Source: UBA7332 sp051652645 | Lineage (GTDB): Bacteria > Bacteroidota > Bacteroidia > Bacteroidales > UBA7332 | Reading direction: 5' to 3' | Length of the DNA stretch: 64,000 nucleotides | NCBI GenBank assembly: GCA_051652645.1 | Contig: JBOFUP010000072.1 | Coordinates: 18,670-82,669 of the forward strand | Shown here: one piece after another, positions 9,614 through 18,158 of the stretch | Numbering within the stretch: position 1 is the stretch's first letter | Layout: each line of letters starts with the position of its first letter | Position numbers and translations under genes: made by a program | The notes under the pieces: generated by a model | The model's database searches: none | The model's input: only the letters and a program-made list of their open reading frames with translations | Told to the model about the DNA's origin: nothing

Positions 9614-10507
9614 TCAACGAATGCGTATTGAATCACCCTCTTTTGGGATATAATCTCCAGCGAAATCATTCAATTTATATAACCCCTTAAGAGTAATACC
9701 ATACTTCTGCGAAACGAAATAGATAGATTCCCCTCCTATAATAGTATGATAGAAATCCGCACCCTTGGACTTCTTACTCTTCTTCTCTAGGTAGATTATC
9801 TCACCTCCTTCGAAAGTATAACCTGACGGTAACTCATTATACTTACATAAGCGCTTACGGCTAATCCCTATCTCCTTGGCTACCTCGTCTATACTCTCGC
9901 CTCTCTTGGCTTCTACATACAGTAGTCCCTGGTTTATGAAACTCTCCCTCATTATGACAGTCTCCTTATCCTCCCTATTGGGCCTTGAAAGAGATCCTCC
10001 TTTATCATACTTATGAAGCTCATAATCCTCTATCAAACGAATCAGCTTTGAAGGATAACTCTTATCGGTTGCATACCCCGCCTTTGATAAGCCATTAGCC
10101 CAAGCCTTGTAATCAGTTGGTCTATAATCAAAGAGAAAAGCATAACGAGAGCGCTGCGAGAGGAACTTTGCGTGGTCAGAAAAAGACTCATCAGCATGCC
10201 TATAACGACGAAAGCACTCACCTATCTCATCATCATTATGATATATACGCCTTCCAGACCAATCAGAATGACACTTTATTCCAAAGTGATTATTGCCCTC
10301 CTTTGCTAATCTGCCTTTCCCCGCACCAGACTCCAAAAGCCCCTGTGCCAACGTGATACTAGCTGGTATCTTATACTTCTTACTATTTGATATAGCAATA
10401 TCCTTATACCTTTCTACATAATCTACATAATCAGGATTCTTCCTTTGTGCCTCTAGCACTATGAAGGAGGTAAACAACAAAGACAACAATAAGGCTTGGC
10501 GTTTCAT
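9614..10507 (-). CDS. Exported glucosaminidase with LysM repeats
   Basis: Peptidoglycan hydrolase, 297 residues. A signal peptide occupies residues 1-20. A GH73-type glucosaminidase domain follows (about 28-170), with the catalytic Glu59 in GLLESGAG and the GNNHFGIKCH block. Two LysM-like peptidoglycan-binding segments complete it (about 195-240 and 250-297). It should cut the glycan chain in the periplasm, as in cell separation or remodelling. The TPR gene downstream is probably in the same transcript. Confidence 0.9.
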   Translation of the reverse strand: MKRQALLLSLLFTSFIVLEAQRKNPDYVDYVERYKDIAISNSKKYKIPASITLAQGLLESGAGKGRLAKEGNNHFGIKCHSDWSGRRIYHNDDEIGECFRRYRHADESFSDHAKFLSQRSRYAFLFDYRPTDYKAWANGLSKAGYATDKSYPSKLIRLIEDYELHKYDKGGSLSRPNREDKETVIMRESFINQGLLYVEAKRGESIDEVAKEIGISRKRLCKYNELPSGYTFEGGEIIYLEKKSKKSKGADFYHTIIGGESIYFVSQKYGITLKGLYKLNDFAGDYIPKEGDSIRIR

Positions 10508-10575
10508 TATATTATAATTTTTCTATTTTACTCTTTTTTTCTATCCCAACTACTATCAGGGTCTTACAAAAATAG

Positions 10576-10583
10576 TAATTTTG
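10576..10583 (+). promoter_or_regulatory. Promoter -7 box of cdd
   Basis: TAATTTTG, 29 bp before the cdd start codon. It fits TAnnTTTG; the -33 element is not clear. Confidence 0.5.
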
Positions 10584-10612
10584 TCTCCGCCATCAAATAA
10601 TAAAAGCATAAT

Positions 10613-11098
10613 ATGGAAAATTTGATTATCAAGACTAATATTAAAGTCTACAATCTAGATGAACTAAGCAGCCAAGACAGACAACTTGTAGACATGGCAC
10701 GCGAAGCTACAACTAGAGCATATGCACCATACTCTGAGTTTCACGTCGGTGCTGCAGCTCTTCTTGAAAACGGAGAAATCATAACGGGCAATAATCAAGA
10801 GAATGCAGCATATCCTTCAGGGCTTTGTGCTGAACGTGTAACTCTTTTTTGGGCTAACTCTAAATACCCAAACATGCCTGTCAAAACCATAGCTCTAGCA
10901 GCATTCACTAATGGCGATTTCACTCAAGAGTGCGTTGCTCCTTGCGGTGCTTGTCGTCAAGTAATGCTAGAAACAGAAGATAGAGGGGGAGAACCGATGA
11001 GAATACTTCTCTCTGGACGCGATCAAGTATACGAAGTAGATAGTATCAAAGATATACTTCCTCTATATTTCGAAAAAAGCAATTTAGGACACAAATAA
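10613..11098 (+). CDS. cdd: Cytidine deaminase
   Basis: Zinc enzyme converting (deoxy)cytidine to (deoxy)uridine in pyrimidine salvage. It has 161 residues, the tetrameric short type. The active site is complete: LCAERVT (zinc ligand Cys72 and catalytic Glu74) and APCGACRQV (zinc ligands Cys111 and Cys114). The substrate-binding HVGAA and NQENAAYPS segments are also present. It is the first gene of a probable three-gene run with two exported proteins, though these have no obvious link to nucleoside salvage. Confidence 0.95.
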   Translation: MENLIIKTNIKVYNLDELSSQDRQLVDMAREATTRAYAPYSEFHVGAAALLENGEIITGNNQENAAYPSGLCAERVTLFWANSKYPNMPVKTIALAAFTNGDFTQECVAPCGACRQVMLETEDRGGEPMRILLSGRDQVYEVDSIKDILPLYFEKSNLGHK

Positions 11099-11139
11099 TT
11101 ACCTGACATATTAACACAAAAAAAAACGGAGAAGAGAAG

Positions 11140-11658
11140 ATGAGATTAAGAATGATTACTTTCGCTGTTGCCACTTTGGCAATTTGCTCAACAGTGCGCG
11201 CTAATGACGATAGAAATGAGATGAACAATAGCCACGTGAAAATAGAGGCTACTGAACACAGAAACGGACGCAATGTGGAGAGCGTAAAGATTGTAAACAA
11301 AACTCACCTTAAGGGAAAGGATAGTGCTTACAAAAAAAATAAACTTACTAGAGCACTTCAGCCATATGCTGAATATCCTATCACATCAAAAATGAGCGGG
11401 GGTCAATACAGAGTTGTTTGCTTCTATCGCCTAGAAAAGGATGGCGAAAAGAACGACAATCACCAAATAACAATCGGTATGGATGAACTATCTCCTATCG
11501 AACACGATCTTAAACCTATCAAAGGTGTAAATCGCCTTGAAATGGAGTTTGACGTAAAAGCGCTTCGTGGCAAAAACCATATCTTAAAAGTATGGTTTAC
11601 ATCACCAAACATTGCCGTTGATCGTTTTGAAGTTAGACGAAAACTAATTAAAAACTAA
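11140..11658 (+). CDS. Exported protein of unknown function
   Basis: 172 residues. A signal peptide is clear (residues 1-21, TVRA then N). The mature part is basic and predicted to be mainly beta-strand, with no domain I recognise. It ends 3 bp before the nitroreductase-like gene, so translation of the two is probably coupled. Met5 is an alternative start. Function unknown. Confidence 0.7.
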   Translation: MRLRMITFAVATLAICSTVRANDDRNEMNNSHVKIEATEHRNGRNVESVKIVNKTHLKGKDSAYKKNKLTRALQPYAEYPITSKMSGGQYRVVCFYRLEKDGEKNDNHQITIGMDELSPIEHDLKPIKGVNRLEMEFDVKALRGKNHILKVWFTSPNIAVDRFEVRRKLIKN

Positions 11659-11661
11659 TAT

Positions 11662-12252
11662 ATGAGACGATACACAACAACAATCCTAGCAGTAGCATCC
11701 CTTGTATTGGGCGCAACAGCAATTACAGCACAAAATGCCGCTATCGATAATATTATGCAACGGAAAAGCGTTCGTACATATCAAGATAAAGCGGTTGAAA
11801 GAGAGAAAATTGACACTCTTCTACGTGCTGCAATGGCCGCCCCTACAGCGGGGAATAAACAACCTTGGGCATTCATCGTTATAGAGCAAAAGAAAAACCT
11901 CGAAACTCTTTCTCAAGCTCTTCCTTATGCCAAGATGCTCTCAAAAGCTCCTATTGCGATTGTTGTTTGTGGTATCCCTAGCAAAAGCTTCCCAGACAGA
12001 GGTGCCGAATATTGGATACAAGATTGTTCGGCTGCTACAGAGAACATTCTTCTAGCAGCAGAAGCAATAGGACTTGGTGCAGTATGGACTGGTGTACATC
12101 CTATAGAAGAGAGAGTAAAGATGGTTCAAGAGGTTTTAAATATTCCAGCTGACATTATACCTCTTTGTGTTATTCCTATCGGATATCCTACAGGGCGAGA
12201 AAAACCAAAAGATAAGTGGAAGCCTGAACTCATTCATTGGGAAAAATGGTAA
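11662..12252 (+). CDS. Nitroreductase-family flavoprotein with a signal peptide
   Basis: 196 residues. Residues 1-24 form a signal peptide ending TAITAQ. The rest is an FMN-dependent nitroreductase domain with the usual landmarks: QRKSVRTY near the start of the domain, AAPTAGNKQPW (phosphate/FMN contact), and the C-terminal GLGAVWTGVHP and IGYP blocks. The family reduces nitro groups, quinones or flavins with NAD(P)H. Export is odd, since NAD(P)H is cytosolic; the enzyme may be carried out pre-folded with flavin or use another donor. It follows the preceding exported-protein gene after 3 bp. Confidence 0.85.
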   Translation: MRRYTTTILAVASLVLGATAITAQNAAIDNIMQRKSVRTYQDKAVEREKIDTLLRAAMAAPTAGNKQPWAFIVIEQKKNLETLSQALPYAKMLSKAPIAIVVCGIPSKSFPDRGAEYWIQDCSAATENILLAAEAIGLGAVWTGVHPIEERVKMVQEVLNIPADIIPLCVIPIGYPTGREKPKDKWKPELIHWEKW

Positions 12253-12365
12253 CATTGTCATGTGAGCCATCTCAACATTGAAAAATATTTCCACACTCAA
12301 GAGCCTACTAATCAACCAACAGAGCAAATTCCCCATTTAATGGGCTAAAATAAATACTCTGAAAG

Positions 12366-12396
12366 TTTGCAGGTTCAAAATAAAGCACTACTTTTG
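12366..12396 (+). promoter_or_regulatory. Promoter of tRNA-Arg copy 1
   Basis: TTTG at 12366-12369, a 19 bp spacer and TACTTTTG at 12389-12396: an essentially ideal Bacteroidota promoter. Just downstream, GTAACCGT (12396-12403) and ACGGTTAC (12419-12426) form a hairpin in the pre-tRNA leader. Both promoter elements are repeated at the second tRNA copy. Confidence 0.8.
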
Positions 12397-12433
12397 TAAC
12401 CGTAATCGAGAAACAATCACGGTTACAAAAAAG

Positions 12434-12507
12434 GGTTCCGTAGCTCAACTGAATAGAGCATCTGACTACGGATCAGAAGGTTACAGGTTTGAATCCTGTC
12501 GGGATCA
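12434..12507 (+). tRNA. tRNA-Arg (anticodon ACG), copy 1
   Basis: 74 nt cloverleaf. The acceptor arms are 12434-12440 and 12500-12506 (with G-U pairs); the anticodon stem TCTGA/TCAGA encloses loop CTACGGA with anticodon ACG; the T arm is ACAGG/CCTGT around TTTGAAT. CCA is not encoded. It reads CGN arginine codons after A-to-I editing of position 34. An identical copy lies inverted at 29334-29407. Confidence 0.95.
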
Positions 12508-12512
12508 CCCTT

Positions 12513-12554
12513 AAACAGGCTATCTGATAGAAATATCAGATAGCCTGTTTTGCT
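12513..12554 (+). terminator. Terminator of tRNA-Arg copy 1
   Basis: 17 bp perfect stem (12513-12529 with 12534-12550), GAAA tetraloop and a T-rich tail, 5 bp after the tRNA. Confidence 0.9.
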
Positions 12555-13570
12555 ATTACACAAACTCGAGGCCTACAATAGGCATTTTAAGGTAGCAAGC
12601 TAAGAACTTTGGATCAAGTCCAAGATTTGTAGGATTGTTAGATATTGGAATGGACTACACATAGATTTTGAATAACCTAGATAAGAAGGATTTTTATATA
12701 GGTTACACCAACCATAAAGCTTTTTGAGTTGAATGATTCCTGCGGTGGCGTTAGTTCTTCTGGATTAGAAGTGATACCTTATATTCTTTAATGAGAATTA
12801 GCATACAATGGCCTGTCAGAATAATGTCGTAAAATTGATTTGTAGAGAAGTATTATTCAACTCTGAGAGTTTAAAATCTCTTTCCTCTCTCTACATCTAG
12901 CTGTTTTTAACGATAGGAGTATTACTATTTACAATTTAATTATTGGGAGTATCTCTATTAGATTAATGCTGCTTGTTAATAGTAGCATTGTGTTAATAAC
13001 GTTTTGAGATTTAAGATAAAACCCTCTGTTGCAATAGTAACATATAGCCACTTATTGCAACGTCCTATTGCAACCTCTAAACACCTGACAATAAGGGAGT
13101 GTTGCAATGTGGCAATAAAAACAAGCAAAACTAAAACTCTGTGTGATGAATTTGCAGTTTCATTGATAGCAAATTGTTAAATCACATGGTTAGTTAACTC
13201 TTCTGATTGCAATTAGCTATTTGACCACTATTCAAAAAAGATTTCAGACCTCAACCACTACGTAAGATGTGGATCCCCTCAGGCAAATACATGGATTATG
13301 CACTGACAAACTAACCAAACCCTCAACCTAATTCGAAAACTCTATGATATCACACTATTTCTGCAGTGAGTTTAGGGTGAAACCTCTGAGGGTTTAGGGT
13401 GTTATCCCTCAGAGGTTTCACCCTAAATCCTCAGAGTTTTTTATCGAGCCCTTGTTAAGCTACCTATCATATGGTGTATAAGTTAATATAACGGACTATT
13501 TTTGAAGTGTGAGAAATTAAGCTGATAAGGATTTTTTTTGAGGGGGCATTCATCTATCGCTTAAGCGCAT
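12555..13570. other. 1 kb gene-free stretch downstream of tRNA-Arg
   Basis: No reading frame with coding character on either strand. It holds a cluster of TTGCAA words (13029, 13055, 13068, 13102 and 13207) and a 22 bp perfect palindrome (13371-13427). Such a stretch next to a tRNA could be the decayed edge of an old insertion; I see no integrase remnant to prove it. Confidence 0.6.
13371..13427. repeat. Long perfect inverted repeat
   Basis: Two perfect 22 bp arms (13371-13392 and 13406-13427) around a 13 bp loop. The loop repeats the TTTAGGGTG word of the left arm, and a further CCTCAGAG copy follows at about 13429. It is not followed by a long T run and is 870 bp from the nearest upstream gene end, so a plain terminator role is doubtful. 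A cruciform, small RNA or recombination site is possible. Confidence 0.75.
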
Positions 13571-14461
13571 TTAGCCATTATACCTACGCCTTTTATTGAA
13601 TTTATAACCCAAATAGGACAATTTGTAAAAGTCTATCAAATTACAAATAGATGGCAGGCTCTTAGATGCAAACTCTATCGCTTTAGAGCATATTGGAAAT
13701 AGTAATCCAGATAGTAATAACAACAACTTATGATCAGATGCAAACCTAGTTAAGCGAACTTCATTGTGCAACTTTCGCTCAATATCTTGATCTTCACAAA
13801 ATAGATTATCTATGGCACATCTCGTTTTCTTTAGATACACCTCATCTGAATCCACTCCTCTGTGAAGAGTAGGATTATTGAGATTAACAACCTTAAAGCC
13901 AGCCTCCTTGAGTTCGATTCCAAAGAGAGTATCCTCATGACCATAACCTTTAATATTGTCATTAAAGCGTACCTTATCAAAAACCGATTTATGTATGAAA
14001 AAGTTACCACTTAAAAAGCTTGAGGAGAGGTTTGAGCCCTCTTCACCGAAGCTCTCCCTCTTTATTCCATTATAGTAATGAAGCGCACTCCCAGGCTTGA
14101 GGTCATCCTTCGAATAGACACATCCACCACAAATAACCCTACATTCTTTATTTCTCAAGTAAATCTGAAGATAATCATCCTTACAAATCTCCATGTCACA
14201 ATCTAAGAACACAAGCAATTCGTAATATGTATTATCTATCAACAGATTACGTATCACAGACCGCCCAACATTCTCGTTCAGATATATCCACCTCACCCCA
14301 AAGAGTGATTGCGTTGACCTATTATGCTCAAGATATTCTGTTGACGCATCATCGATACAGAGAATCTCAAAAACAACACCTAACGACACGGCCTGCTTTT
14401 GTAAATCTTCCACTAATGTGGTAACATCGCGATTGTAAACTGGAATAAGTATGGATAGCAT
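13571..14461 (-). CDS. Family 2 glycosyltransferase
   Basis: 296 residues. GT-A fold glycosyltransferase: N-terminal SILIPVYNR, the nucleotide-binding DDAS (37-40), the metal-binding DCD (87-89, variant of DxD) and the GHEDTLFGIEL acceptor-site block near 173-183. It transfers a sugar from an NDP-sugar, probably onto a surface glycan or lipid. No transmembrane export domain is present; a weakly hydrophobic stretch near 244-258 may give membrane contact. It stands alone, without a polysaccharide cluster around it, in the region between the two tRNA-Arg copies. Confidence 0.85.
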   Translation of the reverse strand: MLSILIPVYNRDVTTLVEDLQKQAVSLGVVFEILCIDDASTEYLEHNRSTQSLFGVRWIYLNENVGRSVIRNLLIDNTYYELLVFLDCDMEICKDDYLQIYLRNKECRVICGGCVYSKDDLKPGSALHYYNGIKRESFGEEGSNLSSSFLSGNFFIHKSVFDKVRFNDNIKGYGHEDTLFGIELKEAGFKVVNLNNPTLHRGVDSDEVYLKKTRCAIDNLFCEDQDIERKLHNEVRLTRFASDHKLLLLLSGLLFPICSKAIEFASKSLPSICNLIDFYKLSYLGYKFNKRRRYNG

Positions 14462-14576
14462 ATGATATAATATTAGTCAATATGAAACGAGACTAAAACT
14501 AACAATTATATTTGAGCTCACAATAGAGAAGATTGGATACTTTATTAATCTGACTAATCAGTGGATCATATACATC

Positions 14577-15875
14577 TCAACTTTTCAAATTATCCAATAA
14601 ATCAATCTTCCTAGTATACATTTGAATTGAATCTTTTAAAGATGTATATAAATCAGGAGATCGTTGATTTATTAGCAAATTATACTGGGCTTCGACCTCT
14701 TTTACCTCATTTCTATCTAAATCATAATTTGAAAGATTCAAAATTTGAGGCTTATTACTACTTGCACATACTACCAACAGATATGCTAAATTATGACAGA
14801 GATTTAAATAATTACTATCTTCTCTTTTCAGATATTCTTTAAAAAGATCTATCAACTCATTAATAATATAACTAAAATCCTCTCCTGGATCAATCAAAGA
14901 TATATATAGTGCATGGTTTAGGTCCTTCAGGAGTATCAAGGTAAAACAAGGTACCATAGAAAGCTTATCATTAAAACTTCTAATTACAACTGTAAAGTGG
15001 ACTATCATCTTTTCAAGTTGCCTTAAAGATAACTGATACTTTTTGGCAAAAAGCTCAAATATTTCGTACATATTTTGACTTGATATAATATGTTTACCAA
15101 TCCTATTATCCAATCCGTTCTTTACGAATAAGTATTCTAAAAACTCTTTGTAATTAGGGTTTGGTAAATTATAATTTAGATCAATGAAGCGACGAAGATA
15201 CTCATCTGCGTCAATCCTATCGCTACCATAATAACCTCGTATAGAATTACCTAACTGCTCCTTATCTATAGAGAGCACAAAAACAACTCCATCAACAGAG
15301 AATATATGCTTTATCTTTTCCAATACCTCAACAGCATAGTCAGGACGGCAACGATCTAACTCATCGACGATAAAAACAAGTGGTTTATCTCCTGCATTTT
15401 TCTTAACATAAGCAGTTAACTCATTCTTAAACTGATTTACCACATCCTTTTTTGCTCCATAACCATTCACCTCAGCTAAAAAGGCATTAGCTAACTCACT
15501 AGCACCTATTTTACTGGCAACATCCTTAGATAAAGGATATAATAGTTTTTTAAACTTATCTGCTACCCTATTGAATGTCCCATTTATTTCGTCCAATGAT
15601 TTTAACTCGCCCAATAATGCAAGCATAGGCTCTGAAGTAAAATCACTCTCCCATGCATTAAAATATATTGTTTTGTAACCCTTATTTTGGAGCGCCTTAT
15701 GCCACATTTTCACAAATGTACTCTTACCTGTTCCCCACTTCCCATCCACTGCAAGCACAAACCCATCTGAATAAGCATCAATAATTGATATCAGCGACTC
15801 AGCATGTTCCTTTCTATTGAGTTTGCAATTAAAAAATGGATCTTCAGGTTCAATCACGACTTCTTTTGTTTTCAT
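14577..15875 (-). CDS. KAP family P-loop NTPase
   Basis: 432 residues. The Walker A loop GKWGTGKS lies at 45-52. The Walker B block VFIVDELDRCRP (167-178) is the signature of the KAP family, a STAND-like P-loop group named after Kidins220/ARMS and PifA. Unlike many KAP proteins it has no obvious transmembrane pair between the Walker motifs; the 81-165 stretch is soluble and helical. PifA of plasmid F excludes phage T7, and bacterial KAP proteins are often on mobile or defence loci, so an antiviral role is possible but not shown here. It is alone on its strand with no clear partner. Confidence 0.85.
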   Translation of the reverse strand: MKTKEVVIEPEDPFFNCKLNRKEHAESLISIIDAYSDGFVLAVDGKWGTGKSTFVKMWHKALQNKGYKTIYFNAWESDFTSEPMLALLGELKSLDEINGTFNRVADKFKKLLYPLSKDVASKIGASELANAFLAEVNGYGAKKDVVNQFKNELTAYVKKNAGDKPLVFIVDELDRCRPDYAVEVLEKIKHIFSVDGVVFVLSIDKEQLGNSIRGYYGSDRIDADEYLRRFIDLNYNLPNPNYKEFLEYLFVKNGLDNRIGKHIISSQNMYEIFELFAKKYQLSLRQLEKMIVHFTVVIRSFNDKLSMVPCFTLILLKDLNHALYISLIDPGEDFSYIINELIDLFKEYLKREDSNYLNLCHNLAYLLVVCASSNKPQILNLSNYDLDRNEVKEVEAQYNLLINQRSPDLYTSLKDSIQMYTRKIDLLDNLKS

Positions 15876-15979
15876 AAATACAATTTTAGGCCAACCCTAA
15901 AGTCATCAGAGCTAGTCCGTTAATATTATCGGTAAATCTATGGATAAAAAAAATACTTTCGATAAGTTTCTCGTATATA

Positions 15980-16032
15980 TCTTATTAAAAAAACAATCGG
16001 ATGGTAATGTTCTATACGAAACACTACCATCC
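15980..16032 (-). terminator. Terminator of the TPR/winged-helix/membrane operon
   Basis: 13 bp stem with one mismatch (15999-16011 with 16020-16032). Read on the minus strand it is followed by seven T residues. It lies 13 bp past the operon's last stop codon. Confidence 0.8.
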
Positions 16033-16044
16033 TACCTAATTACC

Positions 16045-16818
16045 CTAATTACTTATCTTACTCATATTCTCAATAAGCACAAAACTATTTGGATACTCCT
16101 TAAGGCCCATATCTAGGTATTCCTTTGCTTTGATCTTATTATTTCGTTTGATATAGAAATTAGTTATCAACTCATAACACTCTCTCCTACCCCAAGAGGG
16201 AATCAACAACTCCTGACCAATAGATGATGATAATTCCAGAGACTTTAATGCATACTCCTCAACTCGCTTCCCACCACCATAATTCTCGGGCACGTTAAAG
16301 TCATTATTCGCATACACATAGTAGGCTCGAGGATTGCTTGGATCAATCTCTATTGCCATATCTATGCTTGAGGTTGCAGCTCTAGAGAGCTTAATGATAG
16401 CCGGAAAGCTAGCAAACTGACAAGAATAATTCTGAAGCATAGATAGAAGAGCATAGTCATCCGAACTTTTACTCTGTATTCTCTTGAGCAGATCAATACC
16501 ACGCTTAACCTCCGACTCTGCACTACTCCAATCTCCTTTCTTCAAAAAAAGAATAGAATTATAGTACATTGCGTATGATTTCCAATAGAGAAGTCGATCA
16601 TCTTTACTCTCAATATACTCATCTCTTAATTCATCAATCAACTCCGTAAGTGAGTAATTCCCCTCCTCTTTAAACGAGTTTTCAAAACAGCACTGAACTC
16701 TCTGCTCCATGCTTACACGTGAGGAATCAAATCCATTATCCTTGGCCTTAAGTGTCGATGCTCCTAACACAAATATCATTAGGTGCATCATGAGTGAAAC
16801 ATATATTGTAAGTCGCAT
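16045..16818 (-). CDS. Exported TPR-like protein
   Basis: 257 residues. Signal peptide at 1-25 (ending TLKA). The mature part is alpha-helical with degenerate TPR patterns, e.g. residues about 150-190 and 215-250 (IEIDPSNPRAYYVYAN, then KAKEYLDMGLKEYPNS). It is the last gene of an operon with a membrane protein and a winged-helix regulator; 7 bp separate it from the regulator gene. Role unknown; a periplasmic partner of the membrane protein is a reasonable guess. Confidence 0.7.
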   Translation of the reverse strand: MRLTIYVSLMMHLMIFVLGASTLKAKDNGFDSSRVSMEQRVQCCFENSFKEEGNYSLTELIDELRDEYIESKDDRLLYWKSYAMYYNSILFLKKGDWSSAESEVKRGIDLLKRIQSKSSDDYALLSMLQNYSCQFASFPAIIKLSRAATSSIDMAIEIDPSNPRAYYVYANNDFNVPENYGGGKRVEEYALKSLELSSSIGQELLIPSWGRRECYELITNFYIKRNNKIKAKEYLDMGLKEYPNSFVLIENMSKISN

Positions 16819-16825
16819 ATTTATC

Positions 16826-17113
16826 TCATTTTAGATGTAAATACTCCTTGAGAACCTCAACATATTGGTGAAAAGCATCTCTCCCTATATCGGTAATGGA
16901 ACATACTGTTCGAGGTCTTTTACCAACAAACTCCTTTCGTATCTCAATGTAACCAGACTTCTCCAGCCTATCTAGCTGAATACTTAGATTGCCTGAGCTA
17001 GCCCCTGTCTTCTCTTTGAGAAAAGTAAAATCAGCTTCAATAACGGTGATCAGAATAGAGACGACAGAGAGCCTTAGCTCGGCATGTAATACTGGGTCTA
17101 ACTCCTTAAACAT
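16826..17113 (-). CDS. Winged-helix transcriptional regulator (ArsR/MarR-like)
   Basis: 95 residues, a single winged-helix domain. The recognition-helix region SSGNLSIQLDRLEKSGYI and the wing KRPRTVCSITDIGRDAF are typical of the small 'transcriptional regulator' group related to MarR/PadR. It overlaps the 3' end of the membrane-protein gene by 8 bp, so the two are translationally coupled. This pair layout often means that the regulator controls its own operon. A palindrome between the promoter and upstream sequence (17781-17797) is a candidate operator. Confidence 0.85.
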   Translation of the reverse strand: MFKELDPVLHAELRLSVVSILITVIEADFTFLKEKTGASSGNLSIQLDRLEKSGYIEIRKEFVGKRPRTVCSITDIGRDAFHQYVEVLKEYLHLK

Positions 17114-17744
17114 CTCTAAGTGATTTAATGTACATATTTAATTTAATCCCAGGAATAATCATCGAGACAATTGGCCATAGAATAAAAAGGAATAGACTAC
17201 TACTCATTGACTCTATCGAAAGAAGTGAGATGATAGACAATACAACACCTACTAGTCCTCCAATCTTACTAGGTTTGAAATCGATAATTGCCCCTGTGAT
17301 AGCTATACCGATACTCACAACTAACACCTCAACAAAGGGGAGAATAATAAATATACGAGAACCTTCAATCCCATTAAGCGTATCTAAATCGGCGAAAATT
17401 ATTAGGGTGAAGAGCAGTGGCATACCAACTGTTACAATCAATATGATTTGCCATAGTTGCTTTATTATCTTATCTATTTGTGTATACACCCTTGGGCGAT
17501 TACCAAAAACCATACGCTGCCACACACTACCAACGATAGGTATCAACATATACATCCAGTTAAAAATGGGATTCATACCCCATACAAATTGAAATAAAAG
17601 AATTAATAGTGTCACCATAAGGGTTGTAACACCCCATATAATGAAAGCATTTCCTCCTCTATTATCTAGGTTACTCTTTGAGTTTTGCATCATACTGACA
17701 ATAAGATCTAAACTCTCCTGCGATGTTAATTTCTTAGTTTCCAT
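17106..17744 (-). CDS. Polytopic membrane protein of unknown function
   Basis: 212 residues with five to six hydrophobic segments (about 33-53, 60-75, 92-112, 128-150, 160-178, 185-200). The N-terminal 30 residues, rich in Ser/Asn, are cytoplasmic and resemble the short leader of membrane proteins paired with winged-helix regulators in Bacteroidota. First gene of a three-gene operon. No enzyme motif is visible. Confidence 0.7.
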   Translation of the reverse strand: METKKLTSQESLDLIVSMMQNSKSNLDNRGGNAFIIWGVTTLMVTLLILLFQFVWGMNPIFNWMYMLIPIVGSVWQRMVFGNRPRVYTQIDKIIKQLWQIILIVTVGMPLLFTLIIFADLDTLNGIEGSRIFIILPFVEVLVVSIGIAITGAIIDFKPSKIGGLVGVVLSIISLLSIESMSSSLFLFILWPIVSMIIPGIKLNMYIKSLRDV

Positions 17745-17768
17745 ACTGTTTAGTTTTTAAGTTCGCCA

Positions 17769-17776
17769 CAAATATA
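17769..17776 (-). promoter_or_regulatory. Promoter -7 box of the membrane protein operon
   Basis: Reads TATATTTG on the minus strand, 24 bp before the start codon at 17744. Confidence 0.6.
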
Positions 17777-17780
17777 AATA

Positions 17781-17797
17781 GGTTTATTATATAAACC
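17781..17797. promoter_or_regulatory. Candidate operator palindrome
   Basis: Perfect 7-3-7 palindrome GGTTTAT-TAT-ATAAACC, placed immediately upstream of the -7 box, where a bound regulator would block RNA polymerase. A second small palindrome, TTAAC-ACT-GTTAA, lies at 17814-17826. The winged-helix protein of the same operon is the obvious candidate binder. Confidence 0.5.
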
Positions 17798-17886
17798 ATC
17801 AAAATACACAGTATTAACACTGTTAAAACTAAACACGACCACTAAATCTGCCTACTCCAGAGTGTAAATAGTAATCCACAAAGATG

Positions 17887-18000
17887 TTAATCTCCTTCAT
17901 TAAGCTTACGCTTATCACAAAACCTACCTTGCATCTCTTGACACTCTTTTTCACTCATCTTCTGGCGAATAGCCAAGAATAAGTTAGGTGTAACAAGTGT
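17887..18000 (-). pseudogene. Possible short gene remnant
   Basis: A stop-to-stop frame on the minus strand gives about 37 coding-like residues rich in Lys, Glu, Gln and Cys (containing RQKMSEKECQEMQGRFCDK) and ends at a TAA at 17887-17889. From its only Met (17958) it would be 23 residues. It may be the tail of a lost gene or a chance frame. Confidence 0.25.
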
Positions 18001-18158
18001 CTACAGGATAAAATCAATAGTACTCTTTTCATAAAAACATTGTGAGATGTATGTTAGGTAGATAATTATTTAATTATAGACGGGGTTTGGAAATGATTAC
18101 TTAAACAAGAAACAAAACATTTTTATATATTTGCTAAATGAATCTAATCATTTAAATC

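Noticed and set aside
12434..12554. tRNA-Arg copy 1 as attachment site of a present-day integrative element
   Set aside because: No integrase gene or partial tRNA 3'-end repeat was found near either tRNA copy; only the inverted full copy is seen.
13021..13110. CRISPR-like array from the TTGCAA words
   Set aside because: Words are 6-8 bp with irregular spacing; there are no full repeats or spacers and no cas genes.
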